A stretch of DNA of 64,000 nt, taken from the NCBI GenBank assembly GCA_016787525.1, contig JAEUUP010000004.1:1-64000 (forward strand), written 5' to 3'. Below are positions 53,698 to 63,565 of the stretch, in pieces (the stretch's first letter is position 1; each line of letters begins with the position of its first letter). Both the position numbers and the translations under genes were made by a program. This DNA is from Saprospiraceae bacterium (GTDB taxonomy: Bacteria > Bacteroidota > Bacteroidia > Chitinophagales > Saprospiraceae). The notes below the pieces were generated by a model. The model worked only from the letters and a program-made list of their open reading frames with translations, did no database searches and was not told the origin of the DNA.

Positions 53698-56004
53698 TTA
53701 TCGTGTCAAATGTACGTAGTTTTTGATGACAAATTCTTTGCCTGTATAATTTTTATATATTAAAACGCTTAAATAAACCCCTTCAGGCAATTGATAGCCC
53801 GCGTTATTTTTCTGTCCATTCCACCCCTCAGTAGGAGTGTGAGTTTGGAACACAATCTCGCCCCAACGGTTGAATATTTGTAATGAAAAACTTTTGAAAC
53901 TGTCGTAATAACCCTGACCTAAAAACACATCGTTCACACCATCATTATTGGGTGAAAAGGCATTAGGTAGGAAAAAAGATGAGAATGGCTCTACAAAGAG
54001 GCTTTTCGTGATTGTATCCGTACAACCATACGTATTACTTACGACAAGACGTATATTAATATTGCCCGTATCTCTAAAATTAATATTTGGATTTTGACTC
54101 GATGAACCGCCTTTATTGCCAAATTGCCACAACCAGCCCGTCGCATCCGCCGATGACTTATCTTCAAACTGAACACCACTTTTAGCTGTATTAACGGTTT
54201 TAGGTGTAAAATCAAAGTCTGCTTTTGGATTGGTGTGTATAGAAATTCCCCCCCTCAGTAAAGTTTCTTTCTGACAGCCTGCAATATTCGTTACCGTTAG
54301 TTTTACTGGAAAATTACCAGTTTGAGAATAGATGTGGGTAGGATTTTGTAATAAACTGCTTTGTCCATTGCCAAAATCCCATTTTACTTTATAGGTAGAA
54401 TCAAAGGGTGTGGTCAGATTTGTAAAATTAACTTTGGTAGGAATGCACCCCTCAGTAGGTGTTGCAGCCAATTGTAGTTGAGCCGTCATGGGTTGATAAT
54501 AAAACGTGCGTACTGTATCGTCTTTACAGCCGTATTTGTTCACAACGGTCAACTTCATTTGTTTCAAACCTGTTGTTCGATATTGGTACGATACTGAGGG
54601 GGTGCCGTCATAGATGTACATCGTCGTGTCGCCCAATTCCCAATACCAATATTTTATGGGCAAATAAGAGTTTTTGGTTTTATGGGTCAACACAATGGGT
54701 GAAGCATTGCAAGAATCCAGTTTCATATCGAAATTAGCTTTCAAACCCGACCCCACAAGCACCTCGATATACGCTGAGTCATAACAACGCTCGCCTTTGT
54801 TCAACCACAAAATACCTTTATAGTAACCTGTGTCTGGGAAAGTGATTTTTGGATGCCAATCGTTGAAGCGGCGGGTTTGCCCTGCAATATTAAATTCCCA
54901 ATAGAATGAATTGATATGTTGGAGAAAACGGCTGTTATTGAGCAAAGTCACCGTTGTACTATCGCATTTTGAGAGAAAAATCTTTTTATCGCCAAGGGCT
55001 TGTGTCGAATCAGGGTCAAGCAAGCGCACTTCCGCCTTTTTAGGACAAAAAACAACATTGAATTGAAAATCGCGAAAAACACGCCCAATCAACACATTGC
55101 CCCGATACTCTTCGGCGCACACCGAAATGACATAACCACCATATGAGTTGGGCTTACCCGTTATCATGCCCGTCAAAGTGTCCAGCACAATGGGTGGGTC
55201 GCCAGCCATAGGTTTGTCGAAAGGATAATTGGTATTGTAAGTCGCATATTTAAAAGGGGGCGGACAATTGTAATTGCTACTGGTCGGTGATGGGAAACAT
55301 TCGGGGCGACCAGATAATCCAGGACTTGTCAAGGCTTGACAAAATCGGTAAACAATGCGGTCGCCATCGGGATCAATCACAGAATGGTCATTGACCAAAG
55401 GTTCGTTGATACAAACCAATGTGGGTGGATAAGTGCGGAAAGTCGGGCTACTATTGTTTAATTCTTGTGCTTCTGGTGTGATTTCGACATAAAAATTAGA
55501 GCCTGTGGCATCTCCATTGATAAGGTTGTTGATGGTTGAATTGCGGCAGCACCGTTGATAACTGATAACATAAGGCGCACTGATGCGCTTCAAAATCACC
55601 TCAAATTCAAATGTCCCTTGCGAAACACATACGCTGGTTGGTGGTACAAGACATTCGTAAGTGGGATTCACCACTTTGGTCATAGGGGTTCTGGAGACGG
55701 ACAACATGCGTAGGCTACCATTGTTACCAACCAAACGCCACAGTTCGGGCGAAGCCGTCATGCGTTGGTAAATAGCTAAAGTAATAGTAGAGTCACTGAC
55801 AAAAAGCGGCGCATTGGTCGGTGGATAACAATCGTAATAGATATTCAAGCGCACTATATAACGATTATTGTCGCCTTGCCGTTCGATGAAACGGTAGGTC
55901 ATATCGCCACCGACGATGTGCGAAGCGTAGGATACTGAGGGGGTAAAAAAATAAATACACCCCACGAACAAAATGAAGTTTTTTAGTGACTGTTTTAAAT
56001 ACAT
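53698..56004 (-). CDS. Secreted PKD-domain protein, T9SS type B (paralogue 1)
   Basis: A 768-residue secreted protein. I start at the ATG at 56004 (MYLKQSLKNFILFVGC), ten codons inside the longest frame, because it gives a standard signal peptide ending YASH. Residues about 30-330 begin HIVGGDMTYRFIERQ and form the Cys-rich N-terminal domain common in Bacteroidota cargo. PKD repeats follow: YWYWELGDTTMYIYDG, VKWDFGNGQSSLLQNPTHIY, WLWQFGNKGGSSSQNPN. The C terminus FLPNAFSPNNDGVNDVFLG to the end is the type B sorting domain. It is a close paralogue of the gene at 58432. Five motif copies lie within it, four shared with the paralogue. Confidence 0.92.
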   Translation of the reverse strand: MYLKQSLKNFILFVGCIYFFTPSVSYASHIVGGDMTYRFIERQGDNNRYIVRLNIYYDCYPPTNAPLFVSDSTITLAIYQRMTASPELWRLVGNNGSLRMLSVSRTPMTKVVNPTYECLVPPTSVCVSQGTFEFEVILKRISAPYVISYQRCCRNSTINNLINGDATGSNFYVEITPEAQELNNSSPTFRTYPPTLVCINEPLVNDHSVIDPDGDRIVYRFCQALTSPGLSGRPECFPSPTSSNYNCPPPFKYATYNTNYPFDKPMAGDPPIVLDTLTGMITGKPNSYGGYVISVCAEEYRGNVLIGRVFRDFQFNVVFCPKKAEVRLLDPDSTQALGDKKIFLSKCDSTTVTLLNNSRFLQHINSFYWEFNIAGQTRRFNDWHPKITFPDTGYYKGILWLNKGERCYDSAYIEVLVGSGLKANFDMKLDSCNASPIVLTHKTKNSYLPIKYWYWELGDTTMYIYDGTPSVSYQYRTTGLKQMKLTVVNKYGCKDDTVRTFYYQPMTAQLQLAATPTEGCIPTKVNFTNLTTPFDSTYKVKWDFGNGQSSLLQNPTHIYSQTGNFPVKLTVTNIAGCQKETLLRGGISIHTNPKADFDFTPKTVNTAKSGVQFEDKSSADATGWLWQFGNKGGSSSQNPNINFRDTGNINIRLVVSNTYGCTDTITKSLFVEPFSSFFLPNAFSPNNDGVNDVFLGQGYYDSFKSFSLQIFNRWGEIVFQTHTPTEGWNGQKNNAGYQLPEGVYLSVLIYKNYTGKEFVIKNYVHLTR

Positions 56005-56076
56005 AGCCTTCTGTTTTTGAATGTGAAAAATCAATACACTGTGTAATAAACGTCGGTCTATTGGTCTAACAAATTA

Positions 56077-56110
56077 AAAAGCAACAGACTTCGTAAAATC
56101 TGCTGCTTTT
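56077..56110 (-). terminator. Terminator of the cargo gene at 56200
   Basis: AAAAGCAACAGA (56077-56088) pairs with TCTGCTGCTTTT (56099-56110) with one G-U pair. On the minus strand it is followed by TTAATTTG. It lies about 90 bases after the stop. Confidence 0.65.
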
Positions 56111-56199
56111 AGTAAAATAATAACGTCATCATTCTAATTGCTTATTACCAATGAGGTTGTCTTAAAACCAAACAACCTCATCAATAATGTGAGCAAACG

Positions 56200-58308
56200 T
56201 TATTCTTTAACGACTTTGCGTGTCAAAGTACCTTTTGATGTTGTCAAAGTGACGATATACATGCCATTTGCCTGTTCACTTAGGTCAAGACTTTGATTGA
56301 GCGATTGGATGGCTTCAAATTTTTGTGCAAAAACGATTTGACCACTCAAATTCATAACACGCACAACTAAGTCTTCGGCTTGGTGCATTTCTACTTCTAA
56401 ATTGATGACACCGCTTGTTGGATTCGGAGCAAGGGCTAATTTACCAATATTTGTGGTTTCGCCAATATCTGTCCGCAAACGGATATTCGGACGAATCGCT
56501 AAAGCTCTATTGAATCGCGTAGCATAGTAGTTGGATAAAGGCAAGGTATCAATAGCAACCCACCCGCCAAATGTTTGTAGAGCATGGACAAATGTCATAC
56601 CTTTTTCATAACCCATCGGTGTACCCCACACGGCAGGAGCATTGAACCCCTCAGTAACACTCATCATAAACGCTTGACCTGCTGGAATCGTGACTGGTGC
56701 GGTCAATGGTAGTTTCATAACTTGTGCGGCTGAGTCGCCTGGTGTAATGACGTACAGGCCTGATTGTCCTGCGTATTTAGGCTTGCCATTGGCATCGAGT
56801 GTATAAACTTTTACACGCGTTGTGTCGCCACTGGCGAATGGTCGGATACGAACCGTTGCAGAGGTGATGGTGATGGGCCAATCGAGTTTATAACCTTGAC
56901 CGATTTCAGGTCTTTCAGGAATAAGCGATGTGACACCTGTGCCTAAAGTATGATACAGAGAGCTTGAGCCGCCATAAATGAATGATTCGAGCGCGCGAAT
57001 ATCGTAGAAGTCAACGTAGTCACGTGCCACAGTTGAGTCAGAGATGGCAAAATAGCCACTGAGTGTATCGTTTTTAGCAACAGGGTCTGTTGATACGATG
57101 GAAGTCGCTTTGATGCTGTTTACACCTTTTTTCAAATTCGACACAGTAATCTGATTGGGTGCTGCAATAAAAGCGGCCGTAGAAGGATTGGTGCTGAATG
57201 GCACAACTTGGTTGTTGAGCGTATCACCCGCAGCCGAACGTGTCACAAAACGCACGTTGCCAGCAGTGGTTGTATTGTTCACAGCATTGCGAACTTTAGC
57301 AGAAATACTGAGGGGGCGTACAAACTGCTGTGGCAACATCGAATAGTTGGGTGTCACAATCACCGAATCCAAAGCGGCATCAGGCAATACACTTGAACTC
57401 AATTCATAAGCCGCCGTAACACCTGACAATTCCGTAGGAGTCAATGTCGAACCACTAAACTTACCCGTTGAAATGAGCATGACAGGCTTCGACAATCCTG
57501 GAATACGCGCCAATGTTAAACTCCGACCAGCTTGATTGGTATTCAATAAAAAAGTGAAATCATCAACAATTGTTTTTTGAACACCTGTCCGAAATTTGGT
57601 AGCGATAGACACTTGAGTTGCTGTGACAAAACTATTTTGAATACCAAACTGGATGGTTTCTGGGTGTCGTGAGCCTAAAAACCACATATAAGGGCCACCT
57701 GGACTCATAGCATCGAAAGCCATCGCCGTGTAACCACCCATATTGAATGACCCGTCAACAATAATGGAGTCAGAAACAGTCGTAAATGTTGAGTCAATAC
57801 GACGAATAGCACCAAAAGTCCCTGAAATCCAAAACGCACCACCTTTGGTCGAGTCGAAAGTAATATATGATTGGTTGCCAATCCATTTAGGTAGAACGAA
57901 ACGCGCCACCTCTTGCCCTGTTCTTGGGTCAAGCTTGCGAACCGTATCGGTATTGTTCAAGCCCCAAATGAAATAATTGTCTTTGACCGTCAAACCTCTA
58001 AAATACCGAGTCGTGTTAGTAATCGGAGCGACCAATTTATCAACTCTGAATGCACCTAAATATTTGGCAGAAGGCAATGAAAAACGCATAACAGAATCGT
58101 TGTGTGAGCTGCACATCCAAAACTCGTTTGTCACTGGATTGTAAACTGTTGCGCCAATATTAACAATTGCACCTATCGGCTGATTGGCACGCAGCGTATC
58201 GGAATGACGGAATGCGAATTTTAATGGAAATGCTTTATTGTCTTGTGCTACAAGCTGTACCATCAAAAAGCAGAAGAATAGAGTAAAAAGTGTCAATTTT
58301 TTTATCAT
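56200..58308 (-). CDS. Secreted protein with propeller-like N-terminal region, T9SS type A
   Basis: A 702-residue secreted protein of unknown function. Signal peptide ends near QLVAQ (21). Residues about 30-310 are blade-like repeats (for example NIGATVYNPVTNEFWMCSSH, AFDAMSPGGPYMWFLGSRH), suggesting a propeller. Residues about 320-420 look like an Ig-like or CARDB-type module (PLSISAKVRNAVNNTTTAGN); residues 440-620 form a further beta-rich domain with a galactose-binding-like feel. The tail KLALAPNPTSGVINLEVEMH to the end is a T9SS type A sorting domain. It sits between the two PKD paralogues. Motif copies: 56647 (TEGF), 57306 (PLS). Confidence 0.88.
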   Translation of the reverse strand: MIKKLTLFTLFFCFLMVQLVAQDNKAFPLKFAFRHSDTLRANQPIGAIVNIGATVYNPVTNEFWMCSSHNDSVMRFSLPSAKYLGAFRVDKLVAPITNTTRYFRGLTVKDNYFIWGLNNTDTVRKLDPRTGQEVARFVLPKWIGNQSYITFDSTKGGAFWISGTFGAIRRIDSTFTTVSDSIIVDGSFNMGGYTAMAFDAMSPGGPYMWFLGSRHPETIQFGIQNSFVTATQVSIATKFRTGVQKTIVDDFTFLLNTNQAGRSLTLARIPGLSKPVMLISTGKFSGSTLTPTELSGVTAAYELSSSVLPDAALDSVIVTPNYSMLPQQFVRPLSISAKVRNAVNNTTTAGNVRFVTRSAAGDTLNNQVVPFSTNPSTAAFIAAPNQITVSNLKKGVNSIKATSIVSTDPVAKNDTLSGYFAISDSTVARDYVDFYDIRALESFIYGGSSSLYHTLGTGVTSLIPERPEIGQGYKLDWPITITSATVRIRPFASGDTTRVKVYTLDANGKPKYAGQSGLYVITPGDSAAQVMKLPLTAPVTIPAGQAFMMSVTEGFNAPAVWGTPMGYEKGMTFVHALQTFGGWVAIDTLPLSNYYATRFNRALAIRPNIRLRTDIGETTNIGKLALAPNPTSGVINLEVEMHQAEDLVVRVMNLSGQIVFAQKFEAIQSLNQSLDLSEQANGMYIVTLTTSKGTLTRKVVKE

Positions 58309-58431
58309 ACCACTAAGATTGAGTAAAATTAAATAATATGGTTTTGTATTGAGTAGTCATTAGTCAGTAAGGCATTGTGTCATTTATCGCAATTTTTGAT
58401 GACCAGTGACTTAATGACCAATGACCAATAA

Positions 58432-60741
58432 CTATCTTATCAGATTTACATAGTTTTTGACAACCGTTTCTTTGCCTGTATAGTTTTTATAAGTCAAAAC
58501 TGCCAAATAAACGCCTTCTGGTAGTTGATAACCCGCATTGTTTTTTTGACCATTCCATGCAGTTGTTGGCGAATTGGTTTGAAACACTATTTCACCCCAC
58601 CGATTAAAAACAGTCAATGAAAAACTTTTGAAACTATCGAAATAGCCAGAACCCAAAAACTCATCGTTCACACCGTCATTATTGGGTGAAAAAGCATTGG
58701 GTAAGAAAAAGGAATAAAATGGCTCAACAAAAAGGCTCTGAGTTGTTGTATCCGTACAATTATTGGCATTGGCAACCACCAAACGCACCGCCACATTGCC
58801 TGTATCTTTGAATGTAAAACGCGGATTCTGAGCCGACGAACTGCCTTTGTTGCCAAATGTCCAATACCATGAGGCGACATCCGACGACGATTTGTCTTCA
58901 AAACTCACATCACCTTTGGCATTGCTGACAGTCTTAGGTGTAAAATCAAAGCCCGCTTTCGGACGTGCATAGACCGATAAGCCCCCCCTCAGTACAGCGT
59001 CTTTTTGGCAGCCTGATTGGGTCGTAATGGTCATTTTGACAGGATAATTCCCTTTTTTCAGATAAGTATAAGTCGGATTTAATGCCGTACTACCATTTCC
59101 ATCGCCAAAATCCCATTTGATTTTGTAAGTCGAATCGAAAGGTGTTGTCAGATTTTTAAAGTTGACCTTTGCAGGTTCACACCCCTCAGTAATAGAAGCC
59201 GACATCTGCACATTGGCTGCCAAAGGTTGATAGAAAAAGGTGCGCACACTGTCGTCCGTACAACCATATTTGTTGGTCAAAGTCAGTCGCACTTGTTTCT
59301 GTCCAGTCGTTCGATATTGATACGATACTGAGGGGGTGCCATCATAGACGTACATTGTTGTGTCGCCCAAATCCCATTTCATGAATTTTATGGGCAAATA
59401 GGAATTTTTCGTTTTGTTGGTAAAAACCACAGGTGTAGCACTACAAGAGTCAAATTGAAGGCTAAAATCTGCTTTCAAACCCGAGCCAATCAAAACTTCA
59501 ACGTAGGCAGAATCGTAGCAACGCTCTCCTTTGTTGAGCCACAAAATACCTTTATAGTAACCCGTATCTGGAAACGTGATTTTAGGATGCCAATCGTTGA
59601 AGCGGCGCGTTTGTCCTGCAATATTAAACTCCCAATAGAATGAGTTGATAAATTGCGTGAAACGGCTATTATTCAGCAAAGTCACCGTTGTACTATCGCA
59701 TTTAGATAAGAAATACTTCTTGTCGCCTATGAAATTCGTAGAATCTGGCTCTATCAGCCGTGCTTCCGCTTTCTTGGGACACAAGACCACATTGAACTGA
59801 AAATCGCGAAAAGTACGCCCCAATAAGACGTTGCCCCGATATTCTTCCACACAAACAGACACAACAAACCCGCCATACGAGTTGGGTTTACCCGTAATCA
59901 GACCCGTCAGAGAGTCTATCTGTATCAATGGATCGCTTGCCATAGGCTTGTCATAGGGATATTGGGGGAAATAAGTGGCATATAACAAAGGTGGCGGACA
60001 ATTGTAGTTTCCTGAATTCGGCGACACATAACAACCTTGGCGACCACGCTCACCGGGACTCGACAAAGCAGGGCAAAATTTATAGACCAATCTATCGCCA
60101 TCTGGGTCTGTCGCTTTGTGGTCATACACCACAGGCTCATTCAAACAAACAATGGTCGGCGGATAATTATTGAAAGTTGGACTACTATTGCCCAGTCGTT
60201 GTGCTTCAGGTGTGAGTTCAACATAAAAATTTGCACCTGTCGAGCCACCTTGCACCAAATTGGTGATGGTGTTGTTGCGGCAACAACGCTGATACGTAAT
60301 CATATAAGGTGCATCAATACGCTTCAAAATCAGTTCAAACTCAAAATAGCCATGAAAAACACAAATATCCGTTTGCGGTTGCAGACATTCATAGATAGGA
60401 TTGGCAATCTGAATCAAAGGGGAGCGACGAACAGTTAACATGCGCAACTGGTTGTTATTGCCAACAAGTCTCCACAACTCTGGTGAGGCTGTCATGCGCT
60501 GATAAATAGCAATCGTAACCGTAGAATCTGAGTCGTTAGCAATTTGTCCATCACGTGGGAAACAGTCGTAATAAATATTGAGCTTGAACAAATATTTGTT
60601 GTTCTCGCCTTGCTGTTCGATGAACTTATAAGTCATGTCACCACCGACAATATGCGTTGCGTGCAATACTGAGGGGGGGAACAAAAGCAGCCCCCAAAAG
60701 AGTAAAAATATGTGGATTAATTTTCTCAATTGACGAAACAC
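58432..60741 (-). CDS. Secreted PKD-domain protein, T9SS type B (paralogue 2)
   Basis: A 769-residue paralogue of the gene at 53698, with the same order: signal peptide ending near LHATH, the HIVGGDMTYKFIEQQ N-terminal domain, PKD repeats (MKWDLGDTTMYVYDG, IKWDFGDGNGSTALNPTYTY, WYWTFGNKGSSSAQNPR) and the type B tail FLPNAFSPNNDGVNDEFLG. A central patch around INSFYWEFNIAGQTRRFNDW is almost identical to the paralogue, while flanking parts differ more. Motif copies at 58985, 59182, 59326 and 60667 match positions 54251, 54448, 54592 and 55933 of the paralogue. Both presumably form surface or gliding-related structures. Confidence 0.92.
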   Translation of the reverse strand: MFRQLRKLIHIFLLFWGLLLFPPSVLHATHIVGGDMTYKFIEQQGENNKYLFKLNIYYDCFPRDGQIANDSDSTVTIAIYQRMTASPELWRLVGNNNQLRMLTVRRSPLIQIANPIYECLQPQTDICVFHGYFEFELILKRIDAPYMITYQRCCRNNTITNLVQGGSTGANFYVELTPEAQRLGNSSPTFNNYPPTIVCLNEPVVYDHKATDPDGDRLVYKFCPALSSPGERGRQGCYVSPNSGNYNCPPPLLYATYFPQYPYDKPMASDPLIQIDSLTGLITGKPNSYGGFVVSVCVEEYRGNVLLGRTFRDFQFNVVLCPKKAEARLIEPDSTNFIGDKKYFLSKCDSTTVTLLNNSRFTQFINSFYWEFNIAGQTRRFNDWHPKITFPDTGYYKGILWLNKGERCYDSAYVEVLIGSGLKADFSLQFDSCSATPVVFTNKTKNSYLPIKFMKWDLGDTTMYVYDGTPSVSYQYRTTGQKQVRLTLTNKYGCTDDSVRTFFYQPLAANVQMSASITEGCEPAKVNFKNLTTPFDSTYKIKWDFGDGNGSTALNPTYTYLKKGNYPVKMTITTQSGCQKDAVLRGGLSVYARPKAGFDFTPKTVSNAKGDVSFEDKSSSDVASWYWTFGNKGSSSAQNPRFTFKDTGNVAVRLVVANANNCTDTTTQSLFVEPFYSFFLPNAFSPNNDGVNDEFLGSGYFDSFKSFSLTVFNRWGEIVFQTNSPTTAWNGQKNNAGYQLPEGVYLAVLTYKNYTGKETVVKNYVNLIR

Positions 60742-61039
60742 GTGATTTAGTTGATGAAACAGCCGATTTGGTTGACGAAAGAATTATAGTTGGAAAATGT
60801 ACGTATTTTAACTTGTATTCAAAATTAAATTTAGTACAAGAAATTTTATACATAATTTTCTTCGGGGGTAAAAGTAGAAAAAAGTTTTTTTACTTTTGCC
60901 GTTGCAGTCAATTTTTAGTCAGATTTTGATTGGAAAAATTATTACAAACGAAACACCCCCTCAGTATTTTTGGATACAAAATAAAAAAAATTGCTCACAA
61001 ACACGCCTCTAAATAGGGGTGCTTTAAAACCAATTCTAT
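60742..61039. other. Intergenic region between divergent cargo genes
   Basis: This 298-base AT-rich region contains one motif copy (60957-60966) and a possible -7 element TACTTTTG at 60891-60898 for the + strand gene, without a clear TTTG partner. A tandem of related 15-base units, (G)TTGATGAAAC / GTTGACGAAA, occurs at 60732-60782 around and just upstream of the minus-strand start. Confidence 0.45.
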
Positions 61040-63472
61040 ATGAAATACATTTTTACTCTAACCTTAAGTTGTTTGATGTTTTTCGGACTTTCTGCTCAAG
61101 AGGTTTTTCAAAAACAGCTTGGCTCAACAGGTGCAGACTACATGACAGATATGCAACGCTTGAGCGATGGTAGCTACATTGCATTAGGTTACACTATTGT
61201 CAAATCTGCAGATAGTAGCTATGCGCAATTGTTTAAATTGGATACTGCCATGAATGTCGTTTGGCAAAAAACTTTCAGTTTCAACCGTCAAATGAAGACG
61301 ACTGACATTACACCTACTGCCGATGGGGGGTATCTGATTGCGGGTAGAACATGGCAAACACCCGCTGCTGCTAAACAAGGTGCTTTTGTTATCAAAACAG
61401 ATGCAACGGGTACAGCCGCTTGGAGCCGTATCTTGAAGTTCGATGGTAGCGAAACAATGTTGAAAGTGATGCAAGAAGCTGACGGCACTTTGCGCTATTT
61501 TGTAGCTGGTAGTGCTACGACACATTATATTAAGGCAGCAGCAGACGGTACTCCTACAAGCAGTCCTATTGCCCCAACAAATGGTGCTTATGACTTGGTC
61601 GTGAATAAAGTGGTACGTTTGGCAGCTGAGCGTTATGCGATGTTAGGGCGATTCCAAAATACATCAGACTGTATTATGGTCTTGAATAAAGATACAATCC
61701 AATGGACACGAGAATATAATGGTCTCTTGAACGTGCCTCGCATTTTCAACTTAGGTACAGATGCTAAAGGTGATGTTTATTTCACAGGTGATTATCAAGC
61801 AGGTTCTTATGATTTACGCCAAATCATTGTCGGCAAACTCAATTATGACGGCACGCCACGTTGGAGAACAGTTTTACCGCTTATTAGAAACGGTGGTCGT
61901 GGTATTGACACGACTTGGCGTTTCACAATTGGCAATTACCTCCAATTTTCAGGACGACAAGTTTATGTATCGGGCAGTATGCTCAATGAACAGAAAGGCT
62001 TTAGCGTCGGCATGATTTCAGCATTCGATACACTAAGTACCGTTGGTGGTGGCAACAACTGGAAATGGTCACGTCAATATGGCTCACTCACAAGTGCATC
62101 CGATAGTTTTGCACGTATGTTTGTTTTGCCTAATGGGCAACTTTTGGGTGCAGGACACACAGGCTTAGGTGGCAATGTGGCAAATCCTAATTTCTATTTT
62201 GTTAAAACCGATACAGCGGGTATCAGCTCATGCAACTATGGCTCTTATTCGCCAGTTGAGCAAGTGTCAAGTGCCGCTTTGTTGGCTATTTTCCAACAAT
62301 TCGTCGGTTTAGCACCTGCTTTGACCAATTTGACAACTTATAATGATGCTATTCCAACGGTGACACGTGCCACTTTGGGTGCAACCAATACCATCTGTTC
62401 TACCACTATTTGTACCGATACATCGGTTGTTGCAACCGTGACACCACTCACAGCCTGCCGTTTCGATACAGTGACAGTCGCTGCTCGTGGCGCAAGCAGC
62501 TATTTGTGGTCAAGTTTAGCTATGCCTACGTCTCGTACAGACTCAACTTTCAAAGTGGTTATTCCTGAATCGGGTACATTTACATTCCTTTTGACGGGTA
62601 CACCTCGTGGTGGTTCTTGTTTTGCGGCGAAGTCCATCAATGTTAAAGTTAATCCTTTGCCATTCCCTCCAATTTCAGGTACAGGTTTAGTGCCACGCTT
62701 CTTGTGTCAAGGGGATTCCTTGACAGTCATTGGTGGGGCATCTGCAAGTACAGCCTCTGTATTCACATGGTCATCGGCAACCAATTCACCTTGGCGAGCA
62801 GGTACCTCGAGAACAAATATTATTGTCAAACCAGTGACTTTTGGCGCACATATTTACAACATCAATATCAAAGATGAAAATGGTTGTGTAAACAATGGTG
62901 AAACCACCATCATCGTACGCGACAACGTTACACCAACGGTGACATTCGACCCAATTGGTTGTCCTGGTCCAGATTTGACGTTGCGGGCGCGTGGCACGAA
63001 TGAAGGTGCATCGCCTTTCTTCGATTGGTTGCTCGATGGTCAACTCATCGGCGGTCGTCGCGAATTGATATTGCCTAATGCTATTGGTAAAAAAATACAA
63101 GTGTATATGACTGTTGGCACAGACGTTTGTCCTTTAGCACCTGGCACGCGACAAGTCAAATCGCCTGTCATCACCGTCACTTGTCAAGGTGTTTCGACCA
63201 AAGACATTCCAGAAGGTGTACAAAATATCAGTGTTTATCCCAATCCTACTGAGGGGGCCTTCTCTGTCAAAATTGATTTAGAAACGTCTAAAACAGTTGG
63301 GTTCAGAGTGATGAATATGTTGGGTCAAACATTGCAACAAATCGCTCCACGCACGGTTACAGCAGGCGAAATGATTCAAGAATTTAACTTGAGTAGCGCA
63401 CCTGCGGGCATTTACCTTGTCGAAACAAGATTGGATAATAAGTCAGTTATTACAAAAGTACAAGTACAATAA
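61040..63472 (+). CDS. Secreted multidomain protein, T9SS type A
   Basis: An 810-residue secreted protein. Signal peptide is 1-19 (ending GLSAQ). Residues about 22-400 start QKQLGSTGADYMTDMQRLSD and contain repeated 'DGGYLIAG.T' and 'VIKTDATGTAAWS' blades, a propeller seen in many Bacteroidota cargo proteins. Residues about 470-720 hold three Ig-like/PKD-like modules with paired Cys (LTACRFDTVTVAARGASSYL, FLCQGDSLTVIGG, GCPGPDLTLRARGT). The tail ISVYPNPTEGAFSVKIDLET to the end is a T9SS type A sorting domain; the motif at 63247 encodes its PTEG. No motif copy occurs in the first 2.2 kb. Function unknown. Confidence 0.9.
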   Translation: MKYIFTLTLSCLMFFGLSAQEVFQKQLGSTGADYMTDMQRLSDGSYIALGYTIVKSADSSYAQLFKLDTAMNVVWQKTFSFNRQMKTTDITPTADGGYLIAGRTWQTPAAAKQGAFVIKTDATGTAAWSRILKFDGSETMLKVMQEADGTLRYFVAGSATTHYIKAAADGTPTSSPIAPTNGAYDLVVNKVVRLAAERYAMLGRFQNTSDCIMVLNKDTIQWTREYNGLLNVPRIFNLGTDAKGDVYFTGDYQAGSYDLRQIIVGKLNYDGTPRWRTVLPLIRNGGRGIDTTWRFTIGNYLQFSGRQVYVSGSMLNEQKGFSVGMISAFDTLSTVGGGNNWKWSRQYGSLTSASDSFARMFVLPNGQLLGAGHTGLGGNVANPNFYFVKTDTAGISSCNYGSYSPVEQVSSAALLAIFQQFVGLAPALTNLTTYNDAIPTVTRATLGATNTICSTTICTDTSVVATVTPLTACRFDTVTVAARGASSYLWSSLAMPTSRTDSTFKVVIPESGTFTFLLTGTPRGGSCFAAKSINVKVNPLPFPPISGTGLVPRFLCQGDSLTVIGGASASTASVFTWSSATNSPWRAGTSRTNIIVKPVTFGAHIYNINIKDENGCVNNGETTIIVRDNVTPTVTFDPIGCPGPDLTLRARGTNEGASPFFDWLLDGQLIGGRRELILPNAIGKKIQVYMTVGTDVCPLAPGTRQVKSPVITVTCQGVSTKDIPEGVQNISVYPNPTEGAFSVKIDLETSKTVGFRVMNMLGQTLQQIAPRTVTAGEMIQEFNLSSAPAGIYLVETRLDNKSVITKVQVQ

Positions 63473-63502
63473 GTAATAGACCGACCGATATGAATGATTT
63501 TA

Positions 63503-63535
63503 AAACCTCGCAGCCCGCTTAGGGTTGTGAGGTTT
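63503..63535 (+). terminator. Terminator after the last cargo gene
   Basis: AAACCTCGCAGCCC (63503-63516) pairs with GGGTTGTGAGGTTT (63522-63535) with two G-U pairs around GCTTA, followed by a T run. Confidence 0.85.
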
Positions 63536-63565
63536 TTTTATATTTGCATCATCAAATCGAACAAT

